A DNA stretch of 64,000 nt from Embleya hyalina. Its GTDB lineage: Bacteria > Actinomycetota > Actinomycetes > Streptomycetales > Streptomycetaceae. The DNA lies in NCBI RefSeq assembly GCF_003967355.1, contig NZ_BIFH01000013.1, positions 427,870 to 491,869 on the forward strand, given 5' to 3'. Positions 56,693-64,000 of the stretch are shown piece by piece; the first letter of the stretch is position 1, and the number at the start of each line of letters is the position of its first letter. Both the position numbers and the translations under genes were made by a program. The notes under the pieces are model-generated. The model saw only the letters and a list, made by a program, of their open reading frames with translations, was not told where the DNA came from and made no database searches.

Positions 56693-58093
56693 ATGGACGA
56701 TCACCGGAACGCGGCTCGCTCGATCCACGACTTCGCGACCTGGGAGCCCGTGCTGCGCCTCGTGCGAGCGAGCCGGGCGGAGCGTCTCGCCGTCCCGGGC
56801 GGGCGCGTGGCGGGGTACATCGGACGGGGCGGCTGGAGCGTGCCGCTCAGGGGAGGGCCGCCGCGGTCCTATCGGGACGAGCACGATGCCGTGGGGCGGG
56901 TGCGCGGCGCTCTGGCCGAGGACGGCGTCGACGTCGTCTCGTTCGCCGTGGAGGTCGATCCGGCGGGAAGGACGCTGCTGCGCATACTCGAGTACGGCCC
57001 GGCCGTGGAGCCCGGAGTCGGCCCGCATCCGGGAGCGCTCGTCCTGGTCGAGGGCGCGCTTCCGCGGTCCTGGCATCGCCTGCCCGACGCGGTGCCGGGG
57101 GCGGTGCCGGCGCCGTCGGCGGACCCCGCGCTCCTCGAGCGAACGCTGCGCGAACGACTGCCCGACGCGGTCGGCGCGACGGAGGCCGAGATCGCCGCCG
57201 CCGAGGCGCGTCTGGGCATCGCCCTTCCCGACGAACTCAAAGCGCTCCACCGGGTGACGCGGGCGCGTTGGGAGGATTGGCAGGACGACCACGAGGCGGC
57301 GCGGCGCCATGCCGCGGCCGTGCGCTGCGAACTCTTCTGCCTGGCGGACCTGTACGTCGCCGAGGCGGCGACCCGCTACTCCCCATGGCAGTTCGCGGCG
57401 ATGAACGCGGTCGACGTCCGGCCCGACGCGGTCGTCCAGGGACTGGTCGGCTCACCGGGCTGGATCGTCTTCGGGGACAACGGCGGCGGCGACCGGTTGG
57501 CCGTCGATCTGACACCCGGCCCCCGGGGACACACCGGACAGGTGATCATCCTCTCCCACGAGGAGAGCGTCGGCGCCGGGCTCGTCGCCGACTCGCTCAC
57601 CGACATGATGCTCGACCGACGCGGGCGGGTGGAATCCGGGCCGCGCGGAGCGGATCCGCGGTCGGTGGCGGTGGCTTGGATCAACGCCTCGAACCCGCGG
57701 GGCCTGGAGGCCGCCGTCCATCCCGACCTGGAGGTCGTGTCCATCGGGGTGTGGCACGACGCGCCCCTCGGCCTCGCACCGCTCGTCGGCCTGCCGCGGC
57801 TGCGGACCCTCACCGCCTGCCCCGGCACGATCGCCGACCCACGAGAGATCGCCGGGCTCACCGGCCTGGAGTACCTGGAACTCGGGCCGCGGGACTGGCG
57901 CGTCCTCCTCGACGCCGGGGCCGTCCCGCGTGGCCTGTCGGCGGCCTCGATCCAGGCGGGCCACGACGAGGACCCACTACCCGTCGCGGACCTCGCCGAC
58001 GAACTCCTCGCCCTGTGGGACCGCCCCCCGATCACCCGAACCATCCTCACCGGCGACCTCGGCCCTGTGGCCGACGGCCTCGGCGATCCGTAG
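56693..58093 (+). CDS. SMI1/KNR4 (SUKH)-family protein
   Basis: 466 residues, ATG 56693-56695. An N-terminal region of ~155 residues of unknown type is followed by a SUKH domain: ATEAEIAAAEARLGIALPDE, LKALHRVTRARWEDWQDDHE, SPGWIVFGDNGGGDRLAVDL, GQVIILSHEES. The C-terminal ~140 residues look leucine-rich-repeat-like (LVGLPRLRTLTACPGTIADP; LTGLEYLELGPRDWRVLLDA). SUKH proteins are common as immunity proteins against secreted toxins and as scaffold proteins. No toxin gene is adjacent. Its last 117 bases overlap the TmrB-like gene on the other strand. Confidence 0.85.
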   Translation: MDDHRNAARSIHDFATWEPVLRLVRASRAERLAVPGGRVAGYIGRGGWSVPLRGGPPRSYRDEHDAVGRVRGALAEDGVDVVSFAVEVDPAGRTLLRILEYGPAVEPGVGPHPGALVLVEGALPRSWHRLPDAVPGAVPAPSADPALLERTLRERLPDAVGATEAEIAAAEARLGIALPDELKALHRVTRARWEDWQDDHEAARRHAAAVRCELFCLADLYVAEAATRYSPWQFAAMNAVDVRPDAVVQGLVGSPGWIVFGDNGGGDRLAVDLTPGPRGHTGQVIILSHEESVGAGLVADSLTDMMLDRRGRVESGPRGADPRSVAVAWINASNPRGLEAAVHPDLEVVSIGVWHDAPLGLAPLVGLPRLRTLTACPGTIADPREIAGLTGLEYLELGPRDWRVLLDAGAVPRGLSAASIQAGHDEDPLPVADLADELLALWDRPPITRTILTGDLGPVADGLGDP

Positions 58094-58585
58094 GGCCGTC
58101 TCGGCGGGGGTGAGGTGTGTGGTGTCGATGACCTCGGCCTCGGCGTGCAGCCAGGTGCGGGCCGCCTCGGCGTAGGGCTCCAGATACTTGAAACGGAAGG
58201 GGGAGGGGCCGAGGAGGGTGTCGCCCTCGATGCGCCGGCGCAGGGTGTCCTGGTCGGCGTGGAGGACGAAGTGCCGTATCGGGATGGCGTGTCCGGCCAG
58301 ACCCGAACTGATCTCGCGCCAGTACCGCTCGACCAGGACGGTCATCGGCATGACCAGGGTGCCGCCGGTGTAGTCGAGTACGCGGTGGGCGGTCTCGACG
58401 ACCAACCGGCGCCACGGCGGCCAGTGTTGGAAGTTGTCCGTCGCCGGCAGCCCGGGCTTGATGTCCATGAGCGTCTCGCCGACCTTCTCGGCGTCGAACA
58501 CCCGTGAATCCGGGAGGAGCGGTTGCAGGAGCGCGCCGGTTGTCGTCTTGCCGGCGCCGTGCGTGCCGTTGAGCCATACGATCAT
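57977..58585 (-). CDS. TmrB-like (tunicamycin resistance) P-loop protein
   Basis: 202 residues, ATG 58583-58585. MIVWLNGTHGAGKTTTGALL gives a Walker A at the very N-terminus, followed by VFDAEKVGETLMDIKPGLPA, FQHWPPWRRLVVETAHRVLD and LVMPMTVLVERYWREISSGL. The order and words match Bacillus TmrB, an ATP-binding membrane-associated protein that gives tunicamycin resistance, and related AAA kinases of the chloramphenicol-phosphotransferase type. The last ~40 residues are antisense to the SUKH gene and may be incidental. Ligand unproven; nucleoside antibiotics are the family expectation. Confidence 0.85.
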   Translation of the reverse strand: MIVWLNGTHGAGKTTTGALLQPLLPDSRVFDAEKVGETLMDIKPGLPATDNFQHWPPWRRLVVETAHRVLDYTGGTLVMPMTVLVERYWREISSGLAGHAIPIRHFVLHADQDTLRRRIEGDTLLGPSPFRFKYLEPYAEAARTWLHAEAEVIDTTHLTPAETALRIAEAVGHRAEVAGEDGSGDRGAVPQGEEFVGEVRDG

Positions 58586-58632
58586 GGACTCGACGCTACC
58601 GGTGTGGGTCGCGTGGCGCGCCGGATCCGGGA

Positions 58633-59295
58633 TCAGCGTCGGCGCACGGCTCCCGTGGGATCCAGTACGGCCACCGCCGCGTCGGCGAGTTCGATCAGCA
58701 AGTCCTCGAAGGGCAGGGGGAGTTCGGCGCCCCGGTCGAGGCGGCGTTCGCTGTCGGCGAGGGTGGCGGTGACCAGGAGCAACATCAGCCGCAGCCGGGT
58801 CGCGTGCACGGCGGGCGGGGTGTCCGGCTCGGCGGCCGCGAGGGTGTCCTCGATCAGCGCGGTGACGGCGCGCACGCCGCCGGCGACGTCGGCGCCCAGC
58901 GGCGGGGACAGCACCTCGCCTTCGAGCGTGAAGCGGTGCACGAATCGGGCGTAGTGGCTTTCGCGCGCACCGTCGCGCATGGCCTCCGCGAGCGGTCGCA
59001 GGTGGATGTCGACGAGCGCCGACAGATCGTCGCGGCGCTCGTCGGGCAGGGCCGCGAGCAGGTCGAGGCGGCGCAGGTTGAGCGGCGCGAGGCGGTCCTC
59101 GTACAGCGCGCGGACCAGTGCCTCGCGGGTGCCGAAGTGGTACTGCACGGCGGAGTTGTTGCGCTGTCCCGCCGCGGCGCCGATCTCGCGCAGCGACACG
59201 GCGGCGATGCCGCGCTCGGCGAACAGGCGCTCGGCGGCGTCCAGGATGCGTGCGCGGGTTCGGGTCTTGACATCCACGGGAGGAGTGTAAGACAT
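58633..59295 (-). CDS. TetR-family transcriptional repressor
   Basis: 220 residues, ATG 59293-59295 (an in-frame GTG seven codons later is possible). The N-terminal helix-turn-helix is ILDAAERLFAERGIAAVSLR, EIGAAAGQRNNSAVQYHFGT. The C-terminal half is a helical ligand and dimer domain. Two near-identical operators lie over its start and in the space to the divergent TauD-type gene, so it should repress itself and that dioxygenase until a ligand binds. The operator at 59289-59304 includes its own start codon. Confidence 0.93.
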   Translation of the reverse strand: MSYTPPVDVKTRTRARILDAAERLFAERGIAAVSLREIGAAAGQRNNSAVQYHFGTREALVRALYEDRLAPLNLRRLDLLAALPDERRDDLSALVDIHLRPLAEAMRDGARESHYARFVHRFTLEGEVLSPPLGADVAGGVRAVTALIEDTLAAAEPDTPPAVHATRLRLMLLLVTATLADSERRLDRGAELPLPFEDLLIELADAAVAVLDPTGAVRRR

Positions 59296-59304
59296 TCCGT
59301 CTCA
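59289..59304. promoter_or_regulatory. TetR operator site 1
   Basis: AAGACATTCCGTCTCA: half-sites AGAC and GTCT around five bases. It overlaps the start codon of the TetR gene. It is a direct-repeat partner of site 2, 27 bases away centre to centre. Confidence 0.7.
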
Positions 59305-59315
59305 GTCGATCGATT

Positions 59316-59331
59316 AAGACAGTCTGTCTCA
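59316..59331. promoter_or_regulatory. TetR operator site 2
   Basis: AAGACAGTCTGTCTCA: half-sites AGAC and GTCT flank five bases (AGTCT), with extended ACAG/CTGT-like symmetry. It shares 13 of 16 bases with site 1. It lies in the 77-base divergent space, where it can block the promoters of both the repressor and the TauD-type gene. Confidence 0.75.
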
Positions 59332-59372
59332 CAAGGCTCGATCGCATCCGCCAAGACGACCCTGGAGTACCC

Positions 59373-60173
59373 GTGTTCGACGTCCGCCCCCTGACACCCG
59401 CCATCGGCGCCGAGATCGCCGGGATCGACCTGAACCGCGAACTCGGCGCGGACGCCTACGCCCGCCTCGCCGACGCGCTGCACACCCACCAGGTGCTGTT
59501 CTTCCGCGACCAGGACGTCTCCGCGCGCCGCCAGCGCGACTTCGCGGCCGGCTTCGGGGCGCTCCAGCGCTTTCCGTTCGGCGAGCCGCCCGAGGCCGAC
59601 CTGCCGGAGGTCATGGTGCTGGCCACCGACGGCGACCGGCCGAAGGTCTCCAACGCCGACATCTGGCACAGCGACGCGACGTTCCTGGCCCGCCCGCCGA
59701 TGGGCACGATGTTGCGCGCGGTGTCGCTGCCGCCGCTCGGCGGCGACACGCTGTGGGCGGACATGGAGAGCGCGTACGCCGCCCTCTCGGCGCCGATGCG
59801 CGCGCTGCTGGACGGCCTCACCGCGGAGCACGACGTCACCAAGTCGCGCTCGCATCGAGGCGGCGACACGGACGCGCTGCCGCCGGTCGTGCATCCCGTG
59901 GTGCGCACCCATCCGGTGACCGGTCGCCGATGCCTGTACGTGAACCGCATCTTCACCACCCGGATCGTCGAACTCGACGAACGCGAGAACGAGTTGCTGC
60001 TGCCCCACCTCTTCGACCACGTGACTCGGCCCGACTTCCAGGTGCGGTTCACCTGGCGGCCGGGCGACATCGCGCTGTGGGACAACCGCAGCACCCAGCA
60101 CTACGCGGTGTACGACTACCGGGGTCCGCGGGTCATGCATCGCATCGTCATCGAGGGCGACGAGCCGCGCTGA
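59373..60173 (+). CDS. TauD/TfdA-family alpha-ketoglutarate-dependent dioxygenase
   Basis: 266 residues from GTG 59373 after CTGGAG. The Fe(II) facial triad is in NADIWHSDATFLARPP (His and Asp) and DNRSTQHYAVYDYRGPR (distal His). The ketoglutarate Arg is in RVMHRIVIEGDE. Length and motifs fit taurine, 2,4-D or alkylsulfate dioxygenases, which hydroxylate next to a sulfonate, sulfate or ether and release sulfite or an aldehyde. Controlled by the divergent TetR regulator, so it is likely induced by its substrate or a related molecule; the substrate is unknown. Confidence 0.93.
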   Translation: MFDVRPLTPAIGAEIAGIDLNRELGADAYARLADALHTHQVLFFRDQDVSARRQRDFAAGFGALQRFPFGEPPEADLPEVMVLATDGDRPKVSNADIWHSDATFLARPPMGTMLRAVSLPPLGGDTLWADMESAYAALSAPMRALLDGLTAEHDVTKSRSHRGGDTDALPPVVHPVVRTHPVTGRRCLYVNRIFTTRIVELDERENELLLPHLFDHVTRPDFQVRFTWRPGDIALWDNRSTQHYAVYDYRGPRVMHRIVIEGDEPR

Positions 60174-60307
60174 GCCCGGGCGCGGGGAGTGGCGTGGTCG
60201 GCGGTCGGTGGCCGACCGGTCCGGTCCGGTCCGAGTCTGAGGTATCGTCGGCCGGGTACCGCATCGCATGGCGGCTTCTCTGTCGGATCGTCAACGGAGT
60301 TCTCCGC

Positions 60308-61261
60308 ATGCCCTCGTCCGTTCCCACGGTGCGCCTCTTTCGTCGCGACGACCGCGACCGACTCACCGATCTCGTCAACGCCCACGTGGCCGCCGTGGTC
60401 CCGGGGGTATCCGTGTCCGTGAACACGGTGCTCGACGGCCTGACCCGGCGGCCCGGCGAGTTCGTCACCGACCCTTGGGTCGCGGAACGGGTCACGCTGG
60501 TGGCCGAACACCGGCGGTGCGTGGTGGCCGCGGCGCATCTGCTGCGCTATCGCGACGACGCCGAGGTCGGCGTCGACTACCGGGACGCGAGCGTGGTCGA
60601 CTGGTTCGTCTGTCGGCCCGACGCCGAGCGGGCCGCCGACCTGCTGATGCGGGCGTGCCTCGCGCAGTCGGCCCGCTGGGACGTGCGGACGCGGTACGCG
60701 GACGGCGCGCTGCCGGCGCCGGGCGTGTACGGCCTGCCGCGACCGTGGCCGCACGTCCGGGCCGTCTACGAGCGTGCCGGGTTCCACCACACGGGCGACA
60801 CCGAGGTCGTCCTGATCGCGGAGGTCGCCGATCTCCGCCGAGCGCCCGCCGACCCCTCGGCGCAGCGTCTTGTCGTGCGTCGATCCGTCGGTGAGTGCGG
60901 TACCCGACCGACCGCCCTTCGCGGGGACCGCGAACTCGGCTTCATCGAGGTCGACACCATGCTCGACCGGCCCGAACGCCGCGCCCGAGGCGGTGGCCTG
61001 GCCGACATCGGCAACCTGCACGTCGCACCGGACACCGACGCGGACGATCCGACCGGCCACCTGCTCGCCCACGCGGCCGAATGGCTGCACCTCGCCGGCA
61101 CGGACCGCGTGCTCGACTACGAATCCGCCGCCGACACCACCTCGATCGCCCGGCTGACCGCGGCCGGCTTCCGCGAACTCGCCCGCACCGACCGAGGCTG
61201 GGAACACCGGCCGCACACACCTTTCCCGAGGAGCGCGATGTCGGCGACGGGGTCGTCCTGA
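60308..61261 (+). CDS. GNAT-family N-acetyltransferase
   Basis: 317 residues, ATG 60308-60310. The N-terminal region has GNAT-like elements (TVRLFRRDDRDRLTDLVNAH; VRAVYERAGFHHTGDTEVVL, the usual C-terminal beta-bulge block). A second half with LGFIEVDTMLDRPERRARGG, WADIGNLHV-like GLADIGNLHVAPDTDADDPT and DYESAADTTSIARLTAAGFR is a degenerate repeat, so this is a tandem GNAT. Acetyl-CoA-binding signatures (Q/RxxGxG) are not perfect; acceptor unknown. 134 bases downstream of the TauD gene, same strand. Confidence 0.82.
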   Translation: MPSSVPTVRLFRRDDRDRLTDLVNAHVAAVVPGVSVSVNTVLDGLTRRPGEFVTDPWVAERVTLVAEHRRCVVAAAHLLRYRDDAEVGVDYRDASVVDWFVCRPDAERAADLLMRACLAQSARWDVRTRYADGALPAPGVYGLPRPWPHVRAVYERAGFHHTGDTEVVLIAEVADLRRAPADPSAQRLVVRRSVGECGTRPTALRGDRELGFIEVDTMLDRPERRARGGGLADIGNLHVAPDTDADDPTGHLLAHAAEWLHLAGTDRVLDYESAADTTSIARLTAAGFRELARTDRGWEHRPHTPFPRSAMSATGSS

Positions 61262-61283
61262 CCGCCGCCGAGGACGGGCGGCG

Positions 61284-62096
61284 TCAGCGGTGGGGGTCGG
61301 GGTGGACGCGGTCCAGGAAGGCGCCGGTGTGTCGGGCGAATTCCTCCGGGGCGTCGGCGTACAGCCAGTGTCCGCAGTCGGGGACCTCGACCAGCTTCGT
61401 ACGAGGCCGCTCGGAGGCCATGCGCCGCGCCGTGGCGGCGCCGAGGATGAAGCTCCGCTCCGCCCGCAGCAGCAGCGCCGGCTGCGCGGAGGCGGCCCAC
61501 GCGGCGGAGAAGTCGCCGGTCAGGGCCCGCTGGGAGGACATCATGTCGGCCGCGTCGAACAGCAGACCCCACCCGTCGTCGAACTCGACCGCGCTGTCGA
61601 GGAAATAACCGGCGTCCGGGATCCCCCGCGCCTCGATGGCCCTGCCGAGTGCCTCCCGTGAGGCGCTGCGCCGCGGCCAGGCGGAGACGTCCAGGACGGG
61701 GTGCGTCTCGGGTTCCCGGTTGAGCACGGTCATGTCGGCGACGACGAGCGCGGAGACCAGCCGCGGGTGATCGCGCGCGAGGAGGTACGCGATGGCGCCG
61801 CCCATCGAGTGCCCCAGGACCGCCGCCGGGGCCACGTCGAGGGCGCGCAGGAACGCGGCCGCGTCCTCGACGTAGGCGTCGGGCGTGAATTCGCCACCGT
61901 TGTCCGAGCGGCCGTGGCCTCGCTGGTCGAGCGCGACGACGCGATACCGTCCGGCCAGGGCGGCGGCGAGCGGCGCGAAGATCCGACTCCGGCCGAAGTG
62001 CCCGTGCAGGGCGAGCAGAACGGGGCCGGGGCCGGCGAAGTCCAGGTAGGCGAACCGACGTCCGCGAAGGTGGACGAAGGACTCCCGGGGCATCAT
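61284..62096 (-). CDS. Alpha/beta-hydrolase
   Basis: 270 residues. ATG 62094-62096 follows GGGAGAACCG at six bases; the next codon is also ATG. Oxyanion block LLALHGHFGRSRIF, nucleophile elbow VLGHSMGGAIAYLLA with the Ser, acid near FDAADMMSS or LLLRAERSF, and catalytic His in VEVPDCGHWLYADAPEEF. VVALDQRGHGRSDNGGEF is the classical second strand. A soluble hydrolase of the epoxide hydrolase/haloperoxidase/lactonase superfamily; the substrate is open. Convergent with the GNAT gene, 22 bases apart. Confidence 0.93.
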   Translation of the reverse strand: MMPRESFVHLRGRRFAYLDFAGPGPVLLALHGHFGRSRIFAPLAAALAGRYRVVALDQRGHGRSDNGGEFTPDAYVEDAAAFLRALDVAPAAVLGHSMGGAIAYLLARDHPRLVSALVVADMTVLNREPETHPVLDVSAWPRRSASREALGRAIEARGIPDAGYFLDSAVEFDDGWGLLFDAADMMSSQRALTGDFSAAWAASAQPALLLRAERSFILGAATARRMASERPRTKLVEVPDCGHWLYADAPEEFARHTGAFLDRVHPDPHR

Positions 62097-62318
62097 CGGT
62101 TCTCCCGCCGGACGGCACGTCGCAGGTGGCACGTCGAAACGTGATCCGGGACGAAGGTCTCCCGGCGTGCCACGAGTATTCCTCGCGGGCCCGGCCGGCC
62201 GCCGGGAATTACCGGCTCCGCCCGCCCGCCCGCGCGGGGTCGGGGGAGGCGCTGGGCGCGGGGGCGAAGGTGGATTCGGGGCCGGTGGCTCGGCCCGTGG
62301 ACCCGGCTCGGTGTTCGG

Positions 62319-64000
62319 CTACCCGGCCGCGTCGATCGTGGTGAGTCCGAAGCCGTATCCGATCACCACGACGCCTGCCGCGGCGGTCAGGATCGGCTCG
62401 GTGCGGTCACCGGGCGACTGTACCGGGAACGGGTGCTTCCACCGGGTCGTCCCGGTGCTCGCCTCGACCGCCCACAGAGTTCCGTCGCCGTCCGCGACGT
62501 ACACGTTGCCGAAGTCGTAGCGGACCACGGGGCCTCGCGTCTCGAAGGTCGGGCGGCTCGCCGAGCCGCCGGGCAGCGAGCTGCGCCAACGCAGCGTGCC
62601 CTTCCTCGCGTCGAGGCAGTACAGCGTGGTCCGAGTGGTGGCGAAGACCGTGTCGCCGTCGGTGTTCGAGGCGCAGTCCGTGAAGGTCTCGCCGGCCGTG
62701 GCGGCGGGGAAGTCCCATACCTGCCTTCCCCGGTCCGGTTCGACCAGGCGGACCCGGTCCGCGCAGTGGACGAAGCCGCCGACGGTCCAACAGACGGGGA
62801 TCGGCGGCCTTGTCACGGGGACATACCCCTGCGTCGACACCGGCGGTACGTCGATGGTCCAGCCGCGGGCGCCCCCGCGCGTCGCGTCGAGCGTCACGAG
62901 GCGTCCGTCCGAGCCCCGGTCGGGGTCGCCGTGCAGCAGCAGGTTCGGGCCGCGCGGGGGGACGAACAACCCGCCGACGTCCGCGCCCGCGGTCTCCCAC
63001 ACGCCGGTGCGGGTGCGGACGTCGACGGCCCAGACGAACGCGAAGGAGGACCCCGCCGTCGAATCGGTGATCCCTCGGCCGGTGACGAAGGCGATGTCGT
63101 CGACGACGCCGGCCACGCCCGTGGGGGTCCACAGGGGACGGGGGAGCGGGAGCGTCCACAACTCCCTCCCGGTGCCGGGCTGGACGGCGCTCAGTACGTC
63201 CTGCCCGCCGACGGCCTCGGTGCCGGTGAGGTAGACGACCCGGTCGTCCCCGGCGACCCTGCCCGCGTCGCTCCAACCCCCGGTCAGCGGCAGCGTCCAC
63301 CGGGGTCGGCCCGCACCGGCGTCGAACGCGTCCCGGCCGTTCTTGCCGGTGGCGATGACCGAACCCCCGTGCACGGCGACGTCGGTGATCGGTCCACTCG
63401 CCTTGGCCGTCCACGACGTCGCGGCCGCGGGGCCGTCGAGGACACCCTTGCGGCCGGTCGGCGCGGGCAGCGGCGCGTGCGGGACGACCGGCGGCGGGGC
63501 CGGGACGGTGGCCGGCGGCGAGGATCCGAGGCCGGTGGCGGACGGCAGCGCGGCCGCGCCCCGGGCCGAATCGGCTTTCCCCGGCAGCAGCACGGCCGCC
63601 GCGCCGCCGGCGGCGGCCACCGCCGCGCCGGCGGCAAGACCGAGGAACAGCCGTCTGCGCACGGGCTGTCGACGAGCCGACTCCGGCCGGCTCGGGCTCT
63701 CGGGGCGGGCGGACCCACCGGGCGACGGCCCCGTCCCAAGCGACACGGACGCCTCGGGCGACGGCCCCGTCCCGGGTGGCGCGGAGGCCGCGGGCGGTGC
63801 GGTGCTCCCGGTCGGCAGGGAGGCCCCGGGCGATGCGGCGCTCATGGGCGGCGGCGACGTTTCGGTGGGCAGGGAGGTCCCGGGTGGTCCGGTGCTCACG
63901 GGCGGCGGCCACGTTTCGGTCGGTGCGAAGGCCGCAGGCACTGCGGTGCTCCTGGGTGGCACGGAGGCTGCGGGCGGTGCGGTACTCCCGGGCGGTGGCC
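62319..64000 (-). CDS. Membrane-anchored PQQ-type beta-propeller protein, 5' end beyond window
   Basis: The frame is open to base 64000 without a start that is clearly real, so the gene continues to the right. Visible from the N-side: a Pro/Ala/Ser/Thr-rich linker of at least ~105 residues made of loose PPGTS/PPxST repeats. A basic segment and one membrane helix (RRRLFLGLAAGAAVAAAGGA, then AVLL) follow. Then comes an extracytoplasmic beta-propeller with PQQ-like blades (DAGAGRPRWTLPLTGG; SAVQPGTGRELWTLPL; CLDARKGTLRWRSSLPGG; AVEASTGTTRWKHPFPV). In actinomycetes such a tail is commonly attached to a Ser/Thr kinase domain (AfsK-like sensors), which would lie off the edge; that is expectation, not observation. 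Two Cys in WTVGGFVHCAD and FTDCASN may bond. Confidence 0.85.
   Translation of the reverse strand, partial: PPPGSTAPPAASVPPRSTAVPAAFAPTETWPPPVSTGPPGTSLPTETSPPPMSAASPGASLPTGSTAPPAASAPPGTGPSPEASVSLGTGPSPGGSARPESPSRPESARRQPVRRRLFLGLAAGAAVAAAGGAAAVLLPGKADSARGAAALPSATGLGSSPPATVPAPPPVVPHAPLPAPTGRKGVLDGPAAATSWTAKASGPITDVAVHGGSVIATGKNGRDAFDAGAGRPRWTLPLTGGWSDAGRVAGDDRVVYLTGTEAVGGQDVLSAVQPGTGRELWTLPLPRPLWTPTGVAGVVDDIAFVTGRGITDSTAGSSFAFVWAVDVRTRTGVWETAGADVGGLFVPPRGPNLLLHGDPDRGSDGRLVTLDATRGGARGWTIDVPPVSTQGYVPVTRPPIPVCWTVGGFVHCADRVRLVEPDRGRQVWDFPAATAGETFTDCASNTDGDTVFATTRTTLYCLDARKGTLRWRSSLPGGSASRPTFETRGPVVRYDFGNVYVADGDGTLWAVEASTGTTRWKHPFPVQSPGDRTEPILTAAAGVVVIGYGFGLTTIDAAG

Overview
The window is GC-rich (about 70 percent or more), with frequent GTG starts, dense GTGA-type overlaps and families typical of actinomycetes: a LAL regulator, P450-ferredoxin pairs, an ECF-SnoaL sigma factor, a PAS/PP2C phosphatase and an Eis-like acetyltransferase. 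It reads as a chromosomal accessory region of a Streptomyces-like actinomycete that is rich in specialised metabolism and resistance genes. No rRNA, tRNA, CRISPR array, insertion sequence or origin was seen.

Layout. (1) 1-5118, minus strand: the edge of a tailoring operon (carbamoyltransferase, P450, ferredoxin, SMT-type methyltransferase, and a second P450 cut by the left edge), followed by a large LAL/LuxR regulator. (2) 8274-11663: a rifampin-phosphotransferase-type gene and a divergent Nudix hydrolase. The intergenic space between them holds a perfect copy of the rifamycin-associated element (RAE). (3) 11917-17544: single genes, namely a secreted sphingomyelinase D/phospholipase D-like enzyme, an MDR oxidoreductase, a cyclophilin overlapped tail-to-tail by an AraC regulator, a cupin dioxygenase and an unknown secreted protein.

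(4) 17764-25848, plus strand: the most striking locus, a RiPP system. A Stf0-type sulfotransferase is followed by a promoter sitting on its stop codon, then a 54-residue precursor peptide with a Gly-Gly site and a cysteine-free, Tyr/Asn-rich core. Next come a B12-type radical SAM enzyme, a MNIO (DUF692) enzyme fused to an extra domain, a second radical SAM enzyme of the RiPP-maturation type (Cx7Cx2C), a DUF5825-like protein and a LysE exporter. The modification genes overlap each other and are probably translated together.

(5) 25875-43536: a second biosynthetic region. An ATP-grasp enzyme diverges from a PLP decarboxylase, an A-PCP-reductase NRPS-like protein follows, then a 103-residue orphan and an Eis-like acetyltransferase (possible self-protection). 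A long coupled operon comes next: DegT aminotransferase, GT2 glycosyltransferase, FAD oxidoreductase, class III aminotransferase, small subunit and two GMC oxidoreductases, ending against a ROK kinase. This suggests an amino-sugar or aminocyclitol product, possibly with an aminoacyl piece.

(6) 43645-64000: mixed chromosomal genes. They include a PNPOx-like protein, a 12-bp minisatellite, a methyltransferase, a lipoprotein, a YrdC/Sua5-type protein, a HelR/HelD-like RNA polymerase motor (a second rifamycin-resistance-type gene), a FUSC exporter, ECF sigma and SnoaL genes, a phosphatase, an O-methyltransferase, a SUKH protein overlapping a TmrB-like resistance gene, a TetR-TauD pair with two clear operators, a GNAT, an alpha/beta hydrolase, and a beta-propeller protein cut by the right edge.
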